NCBI RefSeq assembly: GCF_000378205.1
Contig: NZ_KB899420.1
Location: 1-64,000, forward strand
Reading direction: 5' to 3'
Length of the DNA stretch: 64,000 nt
DNA from: Sediminispirochaeta bajacaliforniensis DSM 16054
GTDB lineage: Bacteria > Spirochaetota > Spirochaetia > DSM-16054 > Sediminispirochaetaceae
This document shows positions 35,704 to 44,222 of this stretch, piece by piece. The notes under the pieces are model-generated. The model was not told where the DNA came from and did no database searches. It saw only the letters and a program-made list of their open reading frames with translations. The position numbers were made by a program, and so were the translations under genes. Each line of letters begins with the position of its first letter. Position 1 is the stretch's first letter.

Positions 35704-35851
35704 TTTCCTGGGCGTTGCCCGTGCACCTGAGTGCACGGGCCAGTCGACTCCGGGGTGCGCTTTCGCTCCCGTCCTCGGCTCCCCGCCTCGGACCGCCTGG
35801 CGGCGCCCTCCGTCTCCTTAACGCGGTGGTAGTGTTACGAATCCTGGTAGT
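35704..35851. repeat. GC-rich ~145-bp dispersed repeat, copy B
   Basis: Same element as 28999-29143 and in the same orientation. Hairpin GCCCGTGCAC (35717-35726), CTGA, GTGCACGGGC (35731-35740). Relative to copy A it has one extra T in the TTTCGCTCCC stretch and four extra bases (TGGC) after GACCGCC. It ends with TAGTGTTACGAATCCTGGTA (from 35830), two bases from the LacI stop. It could act as a terminator between convergent genes. Confidence 0.85.
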
Positions 35852-35852
35852 T

Positions 35853-36818
35853 TCAGGCTCTCGTACTTTCGCGAATAACCAATTGTCCGGAAATTCGCGA
35901 CTTCAGATAGCGATAATCGGCATCTGCAATACATTTAAGTATCTGGTCGACAGCCTGTATCCCTATCATGCTTTTGGGAACCCGCACGGTAGTAAGGGAC
36001 GGCACATGTATCGCTGCAAAGGGAACATCGTCAAATCCGACAACAGAACAATCGCCGGGGATATCGTAGCCTGCCTCCAGCAGTGCCTTCATGGCACCAA
36101 GAGCGATAATATCATTATCGGCACATGCAAACCTCGGCAACTGAAAGGGCATGAGCCTCTTGATCGATTCATAGGCTCCAAGCAGGGTCGGTTCAAGTAA
36201 AAGCGTTTTTACCGATAGCCCCATTTCAGCAGCTGCCGAGAAGAGTGCATCACTTCGCTCCTGGAAATTGGCCGTCCAGGAACTACTTTTGAGATAGGCA
36301 ATTTCCGCTTCATTGCAGAGGGAAAGGGCGCTCCGAACCCCCTCTTCATTGTCGATACCTACCGTACTGCAGACATGTCCCTTCATGTTGTTATCCAGAA
36401 CAAGATAAGGAGCTTCAATCATGTCGAGAAGTGAATACTGCTCAGGCTGCAGTTCTGTCCCTAAAACGATCACCCCACAGAAAGAGGCCATATCAAGCTC
36501 TTGCAAGGCTTCTTCCAAGGCATGATCACAGGCGATCATGGTAACCCGGTATCCATGGACCTTGCATTCTTGTACGATGTATTCGAAGATCGATGCAACC
36601 GATCCCTGATTTTCCTCAACTAATTTGCAATGGTATCGGTACTTGAGAAACAAGATCGTTTTGCTCGTCTCAGTAGGATAACCATTGGCCTCCAGCAGCT
36701 CCCGGATAGCCTTACGTTTTTCCTCTCCGACTCCCGTTTTGTTGTTAAGTACCAAGGATACCGTTGCAGGGGAGACATGGGCGATCGATGCAATTTCCTT
36801 AAGCGTCTTTTTTTTCAC
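35853..36818 (-). CDS. LacI-family transcriptional regulator
   Basis: 321 residues. HTH LKEIASIAHVSPATVSLVLN and hinge region, then a shorter, divergent sensor domain (MASFCGVIVLGTELQPEQYS, VVGFDDVPFAAIHVPSLTTV, ending LVIRESTRA). The start overlaps the end of the kinase gene, so it is the last gene of a LacI-kinase-LacI operon. Confidence 0.9.
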   Translation of the reverse strand: MKKKTLKEIASIAHVSPATVSLVLNNKTGVGEEKRKAIRELLEANGYPTETSKTILFLKYRYHCKLVEENQGSVASIFEYIVQECKVHGYRVTMIACDHALEEALQELDMASFCGVIVLGTELQPEQYSLLDMIEAPYLVLDNNMKGHVCSTVGIDNEEGVRSALSLCNEAEIAYLKSSSWTANFQERSDALFSAAAEMGLSVKTLLLEPTLLGAYESIKRLMPFQLPRFACADNDIIALGAMKALLEAGYDIPGDCSVVGFDDVPFAAIHVPSLTTVRVPKSMIGIQAVDQILKCIADADYRYLKSRISGQLVIRESTRA

Positions 36819-37720
36819 TGCAATTCCTCTTTGGTCGGCAATGATTCATAGACGCCGATGCGCTGAGCACAGGTCATGGCGGCATCATGAGCCTTGGCTG
36901 CACTATCCAAAAGTCCGTGCCCCTTGATCATTTGGGCAATAAAGACTCCTGTAAAGAAATCAGACATACCCGACGGGTCAATAATCTTTCGCTCGGGACA
37001 AGGGTCGATAATATCCCAGGAATGGCTGGTAGCCACGATCGTTCCAAGATTTTCCATCTGAAAGACAATCGCCTGTTTTACCCGAGAAAGGAGGAGGGTC
37101 GTCGCAATCCTTGCCCCTTTCAGATTATCCACCGGGAATCCGCACAAAAGGCTTGCCGTGTTACAAGACAAAATTAAGAAATCGGGTTTTGTTGAAAACA
37201 CGTTTTCGGGAATGTCGACCGTGGAAAAATTGATTGCCGTGGGAATACGATGACGTTCGGCCAATTCCAAAAGCGTAAGGGAAGGCTGTACGGTAGCCAC
37301 TCCGAGATGAGCTCCTATAAAACCACACTGCTTAATCTGCTCTTCACAACTTGCAATATACTGGCTATTTAAAGTAAAGTTGGCACCGAGAAAGTCCAAA
37401 TACATATTGGGCTCATCGGCACGGACGATGATAGTGGACAGTCCTGTTTTTTCGTTGGCTACCACCTGAACCAAGCTGTAATCGACCCCTTCTTCCCGAA
37501 CGGTTTCGATGATGTCGCGGCCGAAGGCATCATCCCCGATTTTTCCCATCACGGCGGAAGGTATACCGCACCGGGAACAACCAAAACTTTGGGTGCACCC
37601 GTAGCCGCCGGCATGGGTCGACACTCGTTCCCCCATAATCTTGTTCCCAATGACTTGCCTACCAGCCTCCAGGACCATATCGATATTAAGTACACCAAAG
37701 AAAAGGGCTTCGGCCTTCAT
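36815..37720 (-). CDS. PfkB-family carbohydrate kinase
   Basis: 301 residues. MKAEALFFGVLNIDMVLEAG, HAGGYGCTQSFGCSRCGIPS and the C-terminal DPSGMSDFFTGVFIAQMIKG. The usual GAGD anion-hole motif reads GMSD, keeping the catalytic Asp. It probably phosphorylates a monosaccharide at C1 or C6. It is sandwiched between two LacI genes with no transporter, so it may serve the neighbouring importer operon. Confidence 0.87.
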   Translation of the reverse strand: MKAEALFFGVLNIDMVLEAGRQVIGNKIMGERVSTHAGGYGCTQSFGCSRCGIPSAVMGKIGDDAFGRDIIETVREEGVDYSLVQVVANEKTGLSTIIVRADEPNMYLDFLGANFTLNSQYIASCEEQIKQCGFIGAHLGVATVQPSLTLLELAERHRIPTAINFSTVDIPENVFSTKPDFLILSCNTASLLCGFPVDNLKGARIATTLLLSRVKQAIVFQMENLGTIVATSHSWDIIDPCPERKIIDPSGMSDFFTGVFIAQMIKGHGLLDSAAKAHDAAMTCAQRIGVYESLPTKEELQ

Positions 37721-37723
37721 TTT

Positions 37724-38686
37724 TTAGGTCTCCCGGGGGATCAGAACCGGGGTAAGTAATGTGGATAACGATTCATCGACGGCCTGCCCCTCTATTTCCG
37801 CAAGAATCATCTTTGCCACGGCAACGCCGATCTGATATCCGGAAGGAGCAACGGAGGTTATCTGGGGTGATAAATTCTGGGCAAGAGAGGTATTACCGAA
37901 ACTGACAAGATGCATCGGCTCGCCCCGATTTCTCAGATAGTTCAGGATACCCAAAGCCTGAAAATCGTTGACAGATATAAATGCGTGTCCCTGCCCGTGT
38001 ATATCATATTTTCGACACATCCGCTCTGCATCCTTAGGATCGTCGGTAGTCAGCACCAAATGAAGCTTTGCAGGGCATTGGGCAATTAAAGCCTCATCCA
38101 GGTAGATGTTTCCGTTAAACAGCGAGGAAAAAAACCAGATATCGTTCGGCTGAAATTGAGCGAGATGCAAGAAAGCCGACTGGGCCAAGGCCTTCACATC
38201 GTATTGGACAAAGGAAACCTTTCCGACCGTCTCCTGCACCGTGTCCCCAATGATCAGACACGGAAAATTGGCATCACAAAGTTGTACCAACATGTTGTCC
38301 ATAACATCAAGATGAAAAACAATGCTGCCGGCAATACCCATACTCCTGATATTCCTCAGGCATTGCCGTTCCACCTCGTCATTTTTCGTCGTATCGTTAA
38401 AGAGCATGCTATAGCCTGCTATGGTAGTCACATCATCTATGCCTTGGAGCATTTCGGCAAAAAAAAGGTTAGCGATGGTAGGAAGAGTAACGGCGATGAT
38501 TTTCAGGTACTCCTGCCGTAATCCTCTGGCGACCTCATTTGAGTAGTACCCCAAATCCTGAATAGATTTTAGGACACGCTCTCGGGAAGCCTCCGTAACG
38601 TTTTGATTTCCGTTGATCACTCGCGATGCCGTTGCAATGCTTACCCCAGCGCGCGCCGCAACATCTTTGAGTGTAACCAAAAACAT
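37724..38686 (-). CDS. LacI-family transcriptional regulator
   Basis: 320 residues. HTH VTLKDVAARAGVSIATASRV, hinge EVARGLRQEY, then a PBP-like sensor (IIAVTLPTIANLFFAEMLQG, HAFISVNDFQALGILNYLRN). A GGGGGG stretch precedes the ATG. First gene of the operon; the second LacI (35853) is only about as similar as unrelated family members, so they likely sense different ligands. Confidence 0.9.
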   Translation of the reverse strand: MFLVTLKDVAARAGVSIATASRVINGNQNVTEASRERVLKSIQDLGYYSNEVARGLRQEYLKIIAVTLPTIANLFFAEMLQGIDDVTTIAGYSMLFNDTTKNDEVERQCLRNIRSMGIAGSIVFHLDVMDNMLVQLCDANFPCLIIGDTVQETVGKVSFVQYDVKALAQSAFLHLAQFQPNDIWFFSSLFNGNIYLDEALIAQCPAKLHLVLTTDDPKDAERMCRKYDIHGQGHAFISVNDFQALGILNYLRNRGEPMHLVSFGNTSLAQNLSPQITSVAPSGYQIGVAVAKMILAEIEGQAVDESLSTLLTPVLIPRET

Positions 38687-38703
38687 CCCCCCCTTTTGGG
38701 CCT

Positions 38704-38733
38704 ATTGTAACCTACAACAAATATGAGATGCAA
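38704..38733 (-). promoter_or_regulatory. Candidate promoter of the LacI-kinase-LacI operon
   Basis: On the minus strand TTGCAT (complement of 38728-38733) and TACAAT (complement of 38704-38709) are 18 bases apart, 18 bases before the LacI ATG. No convincing operator palindrome is seen. Confidence 0.5.
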
Positions 38734-38776
38734 TCAGAACGTATACATCTATAGCAGACCTTGAGGAAGCATTTCA

Positions 38777-38804
38777 GGTGCTGAAAGGCTTCCCATTCAG
38801 CACC
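38777..38804. terminator. Stem-loop downstream of the second TTT operon
   Basis: GGTGCTGAA (38777-38785) and TTCAGCACC (38796-38804) form a perfect 9-base stem, 58 bases beyond the 2-hydroxyacid dehydrogenase stop on the minus strand. A clear T-run is lacking, so termination is likely but not certain. Confidence 0.5.
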
Positions 38805-38861
38805 CGATCATCAATTTTTAACGGCGGCGGACGAAACATATACCCTACGGGAATTTCGTCA

Positions 38862-39821
38862 TCATGTATTTACCCAGTTTTGGGGTTCTTTTCCATTCAG
38901 AACATCGATGACGGCTTGTGCCGTACAGAGACTTACCGCAGTGTAGGTCTCAAAGGTTTCGGCCCCTGTATGGGGAGTACAAATAATCTTATCTACGGCA
39001 ATAAGCCGGCTCTCCTTCGGCAGGGGCTCCGTCTCAAAAACATCAAGAGCAGCCCCACCGAGGTGCCCGGCCTCAATGGAATCGCACAATGCTTCGCTAT
39101 CGACCAAAGCACCTCGCGCGGTATTAATGAAATAGGCCCCCTTTCGCATCTGGGCAAACGTATCCCTATTCATATAATGGCGGGTCTCCTTGGTACTAGG
39201 AATATGGATACTGACAATGTCGCTTTCCGCAAGAAGAGCCTTTTCATCCACAAGGGTAACGCCCAGCGCCGCTGCCGCCTCCCTGTTCGGAAACAGATCG
39301 CACGCAAGAATCCTCACCTCAAACCCCGACAATTTTTTTGCGACACGGCGGGCAATATCCCCAAAACCAAGCAAGCCAACGGTTTTCCCCTTTAGATCGT
39401 GTCCCACGGCCCGACTCCAAACCCCCTTGCTGAGATCAGCATTGAGGCGAATGGTATTCCTTGCCATGTCAAATATGTACCCAACGGCAAGCTCCGCCAC
39501 TGCATTGGCGTTCATGCCGAGAGCGTTGGTTACCTTGATGCCTCGCTGCCGGGCCGCGGATAGATCGATATTATCTATTCCGACACCAAAGCGGGCTATA
39601 GCCTTGAGCCTCGGGGCAAGAGCGAAAATTTCCTCATCCCATCGATCCATTCCGATGATCGCAGCATCAATATCCGCCACCAGAGGACGTAGCTGCTCGA
39701 AAGAATAATAGGGCATGTCACTCTTATTGAGAACAACCGTATGTCCCGCTTTTTCAAGCATCTCCTTTGCAGGTGCACACAATTGCGCATAGTGAGATGC
39801 CGTTATCAGTATTTTCCCCAT
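38862..39821 (-). CDS. D-2-hydroxyacid dehydrogenase (SerA/GyaR-like)
   Basis: 319 residues. VGLLGFGDIARRVAKKL (NAD site), substrate and catalytic residues in RFGVGIDNID, NTARGALVDSEAL, ALDVFETEPL and CTPHTG give the Arg-Glu-His triad. Oxidises D-2-hydroxy acids or reduces 2-oxo acids such as glyoxylate or hydroxypyruvate with NAD(P). It lacks the ACT domain of biosynthetic SerA enzymes. Last gene of the second TTT operon, so a catabolic role on the imported acid is likely. Confidence 0.88.
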   Translation of the reverse strand: MGKILITASHYAQLCAPAKEMLEKAGHTVVLNKSDMPYYSFEQLRPLVADIDAAIIGMDRWDEEIFALAPRLKAIARFGVGIDNIDLSAARQRGIKVTNALGMNANAVAELAVGYIFDMARNTIRLNADLSKGVWSRAVGHDLKGKTVGLLGFGDIARRVAKKLSGFEVRILACDLFPNREAAAALGVTLVDEKALLAESDIVSIHIPSTKETRHYMNRDTFAQMRKGAYFINTARGALVDSEALCDSIEAGHLGGAALDVFETEPLPKESRLIAVDKIICTPHTGAETFETYTAVSLCTAQAVIDVLNGKEPQNWVNT

Positions 39822-39824
39822 AAT

Positions 39825-40256
39825 TTAGATATACTCCTTCATTCGATCGACCAATATGTGTAGAGCTGCATCGTCAAGCAGCAACGGCTTTGCCTCATCC
39901 ACGGCAAAGGGAACTCCCCATTGCTTCCCATCCCGATATTTCGGGCAAAGGTGAATGTGCATGTGTTCGGAGGTGTCTCCAAGAATAAGAATGTTCACTT
40001 TATCCGGGCTCAAGGCCTTGGTGATAGCTAAAACGGAAGTATGAATATCTCCCATCAACGCCATGTACTGTTCACGTGAAAGCTCCGTTATTTTCCGTAG
40101 GTGTTCCTTGTAAGCGAAGATGCACCTTCCGCGGTGTGTTTGGTCACGATGCAGATAGAGCGTTCCCGTCGGAAAACTTGCGATCTCCCTGACAACTTTC
40201 TCCAGAGCCTCGTCCCTGTCACACCAGATGCATTGATCCACATCTTTCGTATCCAT
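39825..40256 (-). CDS. HIT-family nucleotide-binding hydrolase
   Basis: 143 residues. The histidine triad reads EHMHIHLCP near residues 102-110. An N-terminal CIWCDRDE resembles the zinc-binding CxxC of some HIT proteins, and HRDQTHRGRCIF is the family core strand. HIT proteins hydrolyse or transfer nucleoside phosphates. Its start overlaps the TctA stop (TAATG), so it belongs to the TTT operon; its role there is not obvious. Confidence 0.85.
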   Translation of the reverse strand: MDTKDVDQCIWCDRDEALEKVVREIASFPTGTLYLHRDQTHRGRCIFAYKEHLRKITELSREQYMALMGDIHTSVLAITKALSPDKVNILILGDTSEHMHIHLCPKYRDGKQWGVPFAVDEAKPLLLDDAALHILVDRMKEYI

Positions 40257-41773
40257 TACGCATTAATCCTGCGGCTCTTTCGCTCCGCCAGTTTACGTTT
40301 GATGATGGGGAAAAAGAGAGGATAGAATAAAGAAACGATTCCGATGATCAGCAGAACACAGGAAATGGGCCGCTGGAAAAATATCCATGCATTTCCATCG
40401 GACAGGGCCATCGCCCTTCGGTAATTGTTCTCGATTGTCGCGCCCAGGATCAGTCCCAGAATGATAGGAGGAATGGAAAATTCCATTTTGATGATGAAAT
40501 ATCCAAGGATACCGCAGATAATCATCAGGTAGACATCGTTAATGTTATGATTGATCGCGAAGGTTCCGACAAAGCAGAAAACGAAAATGATGGGAGTCAT
40601 CAGGTGATTGGGAACATTGACAATCTTTGAGAAAAACTTGATACCGCTGAAGCCTATGATTGCCATGAAAACATTGGCAAAGAACAATCCCACGATGATG
40701 AGATAGACCTTTTCGGTTTGTTCGGTGAACAGTAACGGCCCAGGGCTTATACCCTGCATCATCAAGGCACCCAACATAATTGCGGTACAGGCATCACCGG
40801 GAATTCCCATGGTGAGAAGGGGAATCAAGGCCCCGCCGCTTATGGCATTGTTTGCGGCTTCCGGAGCTGCAATGCCGTCGGGAGCTCCGTCGCCGAACTT
40901 CTCGGGATGCTTGGACCAGCGCTTTGCCTCGTTGTAGCCGACCCAGGCGGCAATATCGCCACCTGTCCCCGGTATCGCACCTATCAAGGTACCGATAAGG
41001 CTGGAACGAACAAGAGACGGAAAAATTGTCTTGATATCCTGTCTGGATGGAAAGATCCGCTCTATCTTTGTCTTTTGTACCTCTTCCTTCTTTTTATTGA
41101 AGGTTTCTTCAACGGTAATAAGCCCCTGAGAAAATGCAAATAAACCAATGAGAACCGGAATAAAGGAGATGCCTCCCGAAAGATAGATCGTCCCAAAGGT
41201 CAATCGGAAATCTCCGGTAAAGCTGTCCATGCCGATCGTTGCAAGCAACAAACCAAGGATGGCTCCGATGATTCCCTTCAGCATACTCGTGCTGGATACA
41301 CTGGTAACCACCGATAAGCCAAACACAGCCAGGGCAAAGTATTCCGGTGCACTGAACTTCAGAGCGACCTTTGCCAACAGGGGGGCCGTTATCAATAACA
41401 TAACGGAAGAAAACATCCCCCCGAAGGTAGAGCCTGTAGTGGAAATAGAAAGGGCACGACCGGGCTGCTTGTATTTGATTGCCATGGGATTCCCATCAAG
41501 GCAGGTAGCAGCCGAATTCGCCGTTCCTGGAGTATTCAAGAGAATTGCGGTGACCGACCCCCCATAGATTGCCCCACAGAAAATCCCCAGCATCATCATG
41601 ATGCCGTTTGAACCGGAAAGCGAGAGGGTAAGAGGAAGCATAATCGACATGCCCATAACAGAAGATAAGCCGGGCATGACACCGACCCAGACCCCACAGA
41701 GAGCCCCCGAAAATAACGACAAAAGGCTCGCCGGACTAATAACCGATGCTAAAGCTTGGAAGAAAGCGCTCAT
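40256..41773 (-). CDS. TctA-type large permease subunit of second TTT transporter
   Basis: 505 residues. Signatures VMPGLSSVMGMSIMLPLTLS, YGGSVTAILLNTPGTANSAA and PEAANNAISGGALIPLLTMG followed by PGDACTAIMLGAL. Around 12 membrane segments. It differs clearly from the TctA at 13603, so the two TTT systems are paralogous but not recent duplicates. Confidence 0.93.
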   Translation of the reverse strand: MSAFFQALASVISPASLLSLFSGALCGVWVGVMPGLSSVMGMSIMLPLTLSLSGSNGIMMMLGIFCGAIYGGSVTAILLNTPGTANSAATCLDGNPMAIKYKQPGRALSISTTGSTFGGMFSSVMLLITAPLLAKVALKFSAPEYFALAVFGLSVVTSVSSTSMLKGIIGAILGLLLATIGMDSFTGDFRLTFGTIYLSGGISFIPVLIGLFAFSQGLITVEETFNKKKEEVQKTKIERIFPSRQDIKTIFPSLVRSSLIGTLIGAIPGTGGDIAAWVGYNEAKRWSKHPEKFGDGAPDGIAAPEAANNAISGGALIPLLTMGIPGDACTAIMLGALMMQGISPGPLLFTEQTEKVYLIIVGLFFANVFMAIIGFSGIKFFSKIVNVPNHLMTPIIFVFCFVGTFAINHNINDVYLMIICGILGYFIIKMEFSIPPIILGLILGATIENNYRRAMALSDGNAWIFFQRPISCVLLIIGIVSLFYPLFFPIIKRKLAERKSRRINA

Positions 41774-41794
41774 TGTTCTCCTCGATATAATTGG

Positions 41795-42253
41795 CTAATA
41801 GAAAAGCTTCCCTTTGGGCAAAACCAAGCCCAAAGCCACTGCGAATATGACATAAATGCTTATGGTGATTGCAAAGCTTGCAATGCAGATCTTTGGTATA
41901 CTTCGCACGCCCATGATCCACATAACCAGTACAACAAAAAGCAATGACGAAGGTAGAAAGCCGATAAAATTAAGTCCAACACCGAAGAGAATCATCACGG
42001 CAAACAATTTAACGACCTGGCGAAAGCCCTTCGCCTTGAAATCAATCAGATGATCGGCAAGTTGTTTCCGTGTGAATATCGTCGTTACAGCAAGCAGCGT
42101 GGAGACGAAAATGAGCAAGACACCAAGAATTCTCGGCCAGAAGCCTGGTCCCGGGGTTCCATTTACAATTGGGTCAAATCCGCCGGAATAATGAATCACA
42201 TAGATCCCGACACAGATGAGCAGTATCGCGGTTCCGATATTATATTTTTTCAC
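41795..42253 (-). CDS. TctB-type small membrane subunit of second TTT transporter
   Basis: 152 residues from GTG at 42253, eight bases after AAGG; the frame reaches a TTG at 42289 inside an intercistronic hairpin, an unlikely start. Four hydrophobic segments (IGTAILLICVGIYVIHYSGG, ILGVLLIFVSTLLAV, LFAVMILFGVGLNFIGF, ITISIYVIFAVALGLVLP) and GTPGPGFWPRILG match TctB. Confidence 0.87.
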   Translation of the reverse strand: MKKYNIGTAILLICVGIYVIHYSGGFDPIVNGTPGPGFWPRILGVLLIFVSTLLAVTTIFTRKQLADHLIDFKAKGFRQVVKLFAVMILFGVGLNFIGFLPSSLLFVVLVMWIMGVRSIPKICIASFAITISIYVIFAVALGLVLPKGKLFY

Positions 42254-42271
42254 GTACGTCACCTTGATGAG

Positions 42272-42308
42272 GAGTGAACGGCGGCGCAAAAAGGGCTACC
42301 GTTCACTC
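42272..42308 (-). other. Intercistronic stem-loop after tctC-type gene
   Basis: GAGTGAACG (42272-42280) and CGTTCACTC (42300-42308) form a 9-base stem with a 19-base loop between the binding-protein stop and the TctB start. Same position as the hairpins after other binding-protein genes here. Confidence 0.6.
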
Positions 42309-42315
42309 GTTTCGA

Positions 42316-43287
42316 TTATTTGACAGAGATATCCTTGCAAAGCTTCGAATAGAGTTTCAGCTGATCGGCAAGGAAGGCCTTAGTCTCCGCCCCATCCATA
42401 TTGATTGTCTGCATTCCCATGGTTTTCAGCGTTTTCTGGAATGCATCAGAATCGATTGCAGGCCGTAAAACGTTTCGCAGATATTCCACCTTTGCAGGAT
42501 CTACATCGGCCTTGGCAGAAATAATGCAGAAGCCGGGCATGAAGAAATCGATATCTGCATAACTCTCTTTCATGGTGGGCACATCAGGGTAGGTGGAAAG
42601 CCGCTCTTCGGACATCGATGCAAGGAAACGGAGGTTCCCGGCTTGAACTTGCGATGCCGCATTGACGGTTTGGGCGATGGTTGCATTGATATGTCCGCCG
42701 ACGATGGCGGTCACGCAGTCCGCACTCCCTCCATAGGATACCGTCTTGAACTTGACATCGAAAAACTGCTCGATGGCAAGGACCGCAAGCGAGGGAGCCG
42801 CACCCATTCCGGTTTCTCCAATAACAATCTCATTCGGATGAGCCTTTGCATATTCGATGAACTCTTCGAAGGTTGTATACGGCGCATCGGCAGCCGCAAT
42901 CAGCACAAAGGGATCGATCAGGGCGCAGGCAATAGGCTCAAAGTCTTCTACGGAAATCTTGGTTCGCCCCAGGCAGTAGTTGATGACGAGGTCGGTGTTA
43001 AGCACGCCGAGGGTGTAACCGTCGGAGGGAGAGGTGACAACCTGGTTCAGTCCGATGAGGCCGGCACCTCCGGTAACATTGGAAACGGCAAAATTGGTAC
43101 CGGAAGGAAGCGTTTCCTTCGCTGCATCAAGAACGCCACGAACGGACAGGTCCGTTCCACCGCCGGCAGAATACTGAACGATAACGTTGATGTTCTGATT
43201 CGGGTATTCCTTTTCTCCATTCGCGAAAACCTCGCCGGAGAACAGCAGGAATGTTACGATCAGGGCCAGGAAAACTCTTTTCTTCAT
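42316..43287 (-). CDS. TctC-type solute-binding protein of second TTT transporter
   Basis: 323 residues, ATG after AAAGGAGC. The signal peptide ends near GEVFANGEK. The mature part reads YPNQNINVIVQYSAGGGTDL, VTGGAGLIGLNQVV and GETGMGAAPS, the Bug fold carboxylate loops. It feeds TctBA downstream. Upstream genes are a TIM-barrel isomerase, a Gfo/Idh oxidoreductase and an SDR, so the ligand is probably a sugar acid. Confidence 0.92.
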   Translation of the reverse strand: MKKRVFLALIVTFLLFSGEVFANGEKEYPNQNINVIVQYSAGGGTDLSVRGVLDAAKETLPSGTNFAVSNVTGGAGLIGLNQVVTSPSDGYTLGVLNTDLVINYCLGRTKISVEDFEPIACALIDPFVLIAAADAPYTTFEEFIEYAKAHPNEIVIGETGMGAAPSLAVLAIEQFFDVKFKTVSYGGSADCVTAIVGGHINATIAQTVNAASQVQAGNLRFLASMSEERLSTYPDVPTMKESYADIDFFMPGFCIISAKADVDPAKVEYLRNVLRPAIDSDAFQKTLKTMGMQTINMDGAETKAFLADQLKLYSKLCKDISVK

Positions 43288-43327
43288 ATATTGCTCCTTT
43301 GTATCCCTTTCGGGAAAGAATTGCTGA

Positions 43328-44218
43328 TTATTTCAGATCTCGAATGATCTTTCGCAGAAATGCGGCACTCTGCTTCATTCCAAGCGATGCGTCGGGAATA
43401 TCCTGCGGATGCCATCGCCGCTCATATTCAAGCGACAACCAGCCGTTGTAACCTCGATCTTTAAGCATCTGCAGGATTGCTGGCCAGTCAAGGATTCCCT
43501 CTCCGACAATTCGGGTCACGACCTTCCGCTCCTCCTCCTGAGGGTGTGATACATCAGATGATGAGAAGGTGTGGTCATTTCCCCTGAAGACAAAATCCTT
43601 AACATGAACATACCAGCTCTTGTCGAATTGCAGAGGAATGGCCGTTTCGTATTCTTCGTTTCCGGTAAATGTCAGATTTGCCTGATCGTAGAGAATACCT
43701 ACCGAAGGATGGTTAATAGCATAGGAAATATCAACACTTTCCCGGGCCGATACGGTCATGGTATTAAAGTGATTTTCCAGCACCAGAGAGACCCCATGCT
43801 TCTTGGCAATCTCCCCTAGGAAACGAAGACTTTCCACCAGACAGCCGCGCTTTTTCCCGTCTTCATCCCTTTCGTCCTGACCGAAGTTTCCACCATACAG
43901 GCGGATGTACTTGGCCCCCAGAATTTCTGCGTATGTGATAACCTTGCAAATGCCTTCGATTTCTTTTTCCCGGATACCCTCGTCAAGATCGTTGAACCGG
44001 GAAAAATAGGGAGTCAGACAGGGAATCTCAAGGGACAGATCTTTTGCAAGACGGGATAACTCCCGAAGCGTATCAGTGGATGTCTTTTCCTCCAGTGCAC
44101 AGCGGTAACCATCCTGAACAATGATCTCGGCTCCGTCGAGTCCAATCTTCTTGAAGAGCCGAAGAGCATCCCCGAGTGAATACTCGGGGGTTCCCATCGT
44201 ATGACCGGCAATCTTCAT
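43328..44218 (-). CDS. Sugar phosphate isomerase/epimerase-like TIM barrel
   Basis: 296 residues of the AP endonuclease 2/xylose isomerase-like fold. Metal ligands are visible in SLVLENHFNT (Glu), GILYDQANLT (Asp), YVHVKDF (His) and LSLEYERRW (Glu). Members are epimerases, isomerases or dehydratases of sugars and inositols (IolE, IolH, Hyi and others); I cannot choose between them. It lies between the Gfo/Idh oxidoreductase and TctC genes. Confidence 0.85.
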   Translation of the reverse strand: MKIAGHTMGTPEYSLGDALRLFKKIGLDGAEIIVQDGYRCALEEKTSTDTLRELSRLAKDLSLEIPCLTPYFSRFNDLDEGIREKEIEGICKVITYAEILGAKYIRLYGGNFGQDERDEDGKKRGCLVESLRFLGEIAKKHGVSLVLENHFNTMTVSARESVDISYAINHPSVGILYDQANLTFTGNEEYETAIPLQFDKSWYVHVKDFVFRGNDHTFSSSDVSHPQEEERKVVTRIVGEGILDWPAILQMLKDRGYNGWLSLEYERRWHPQDIPDASLGMKQSAAFLRKIIRDLK

Positions 44219-44222
44219 TCGC

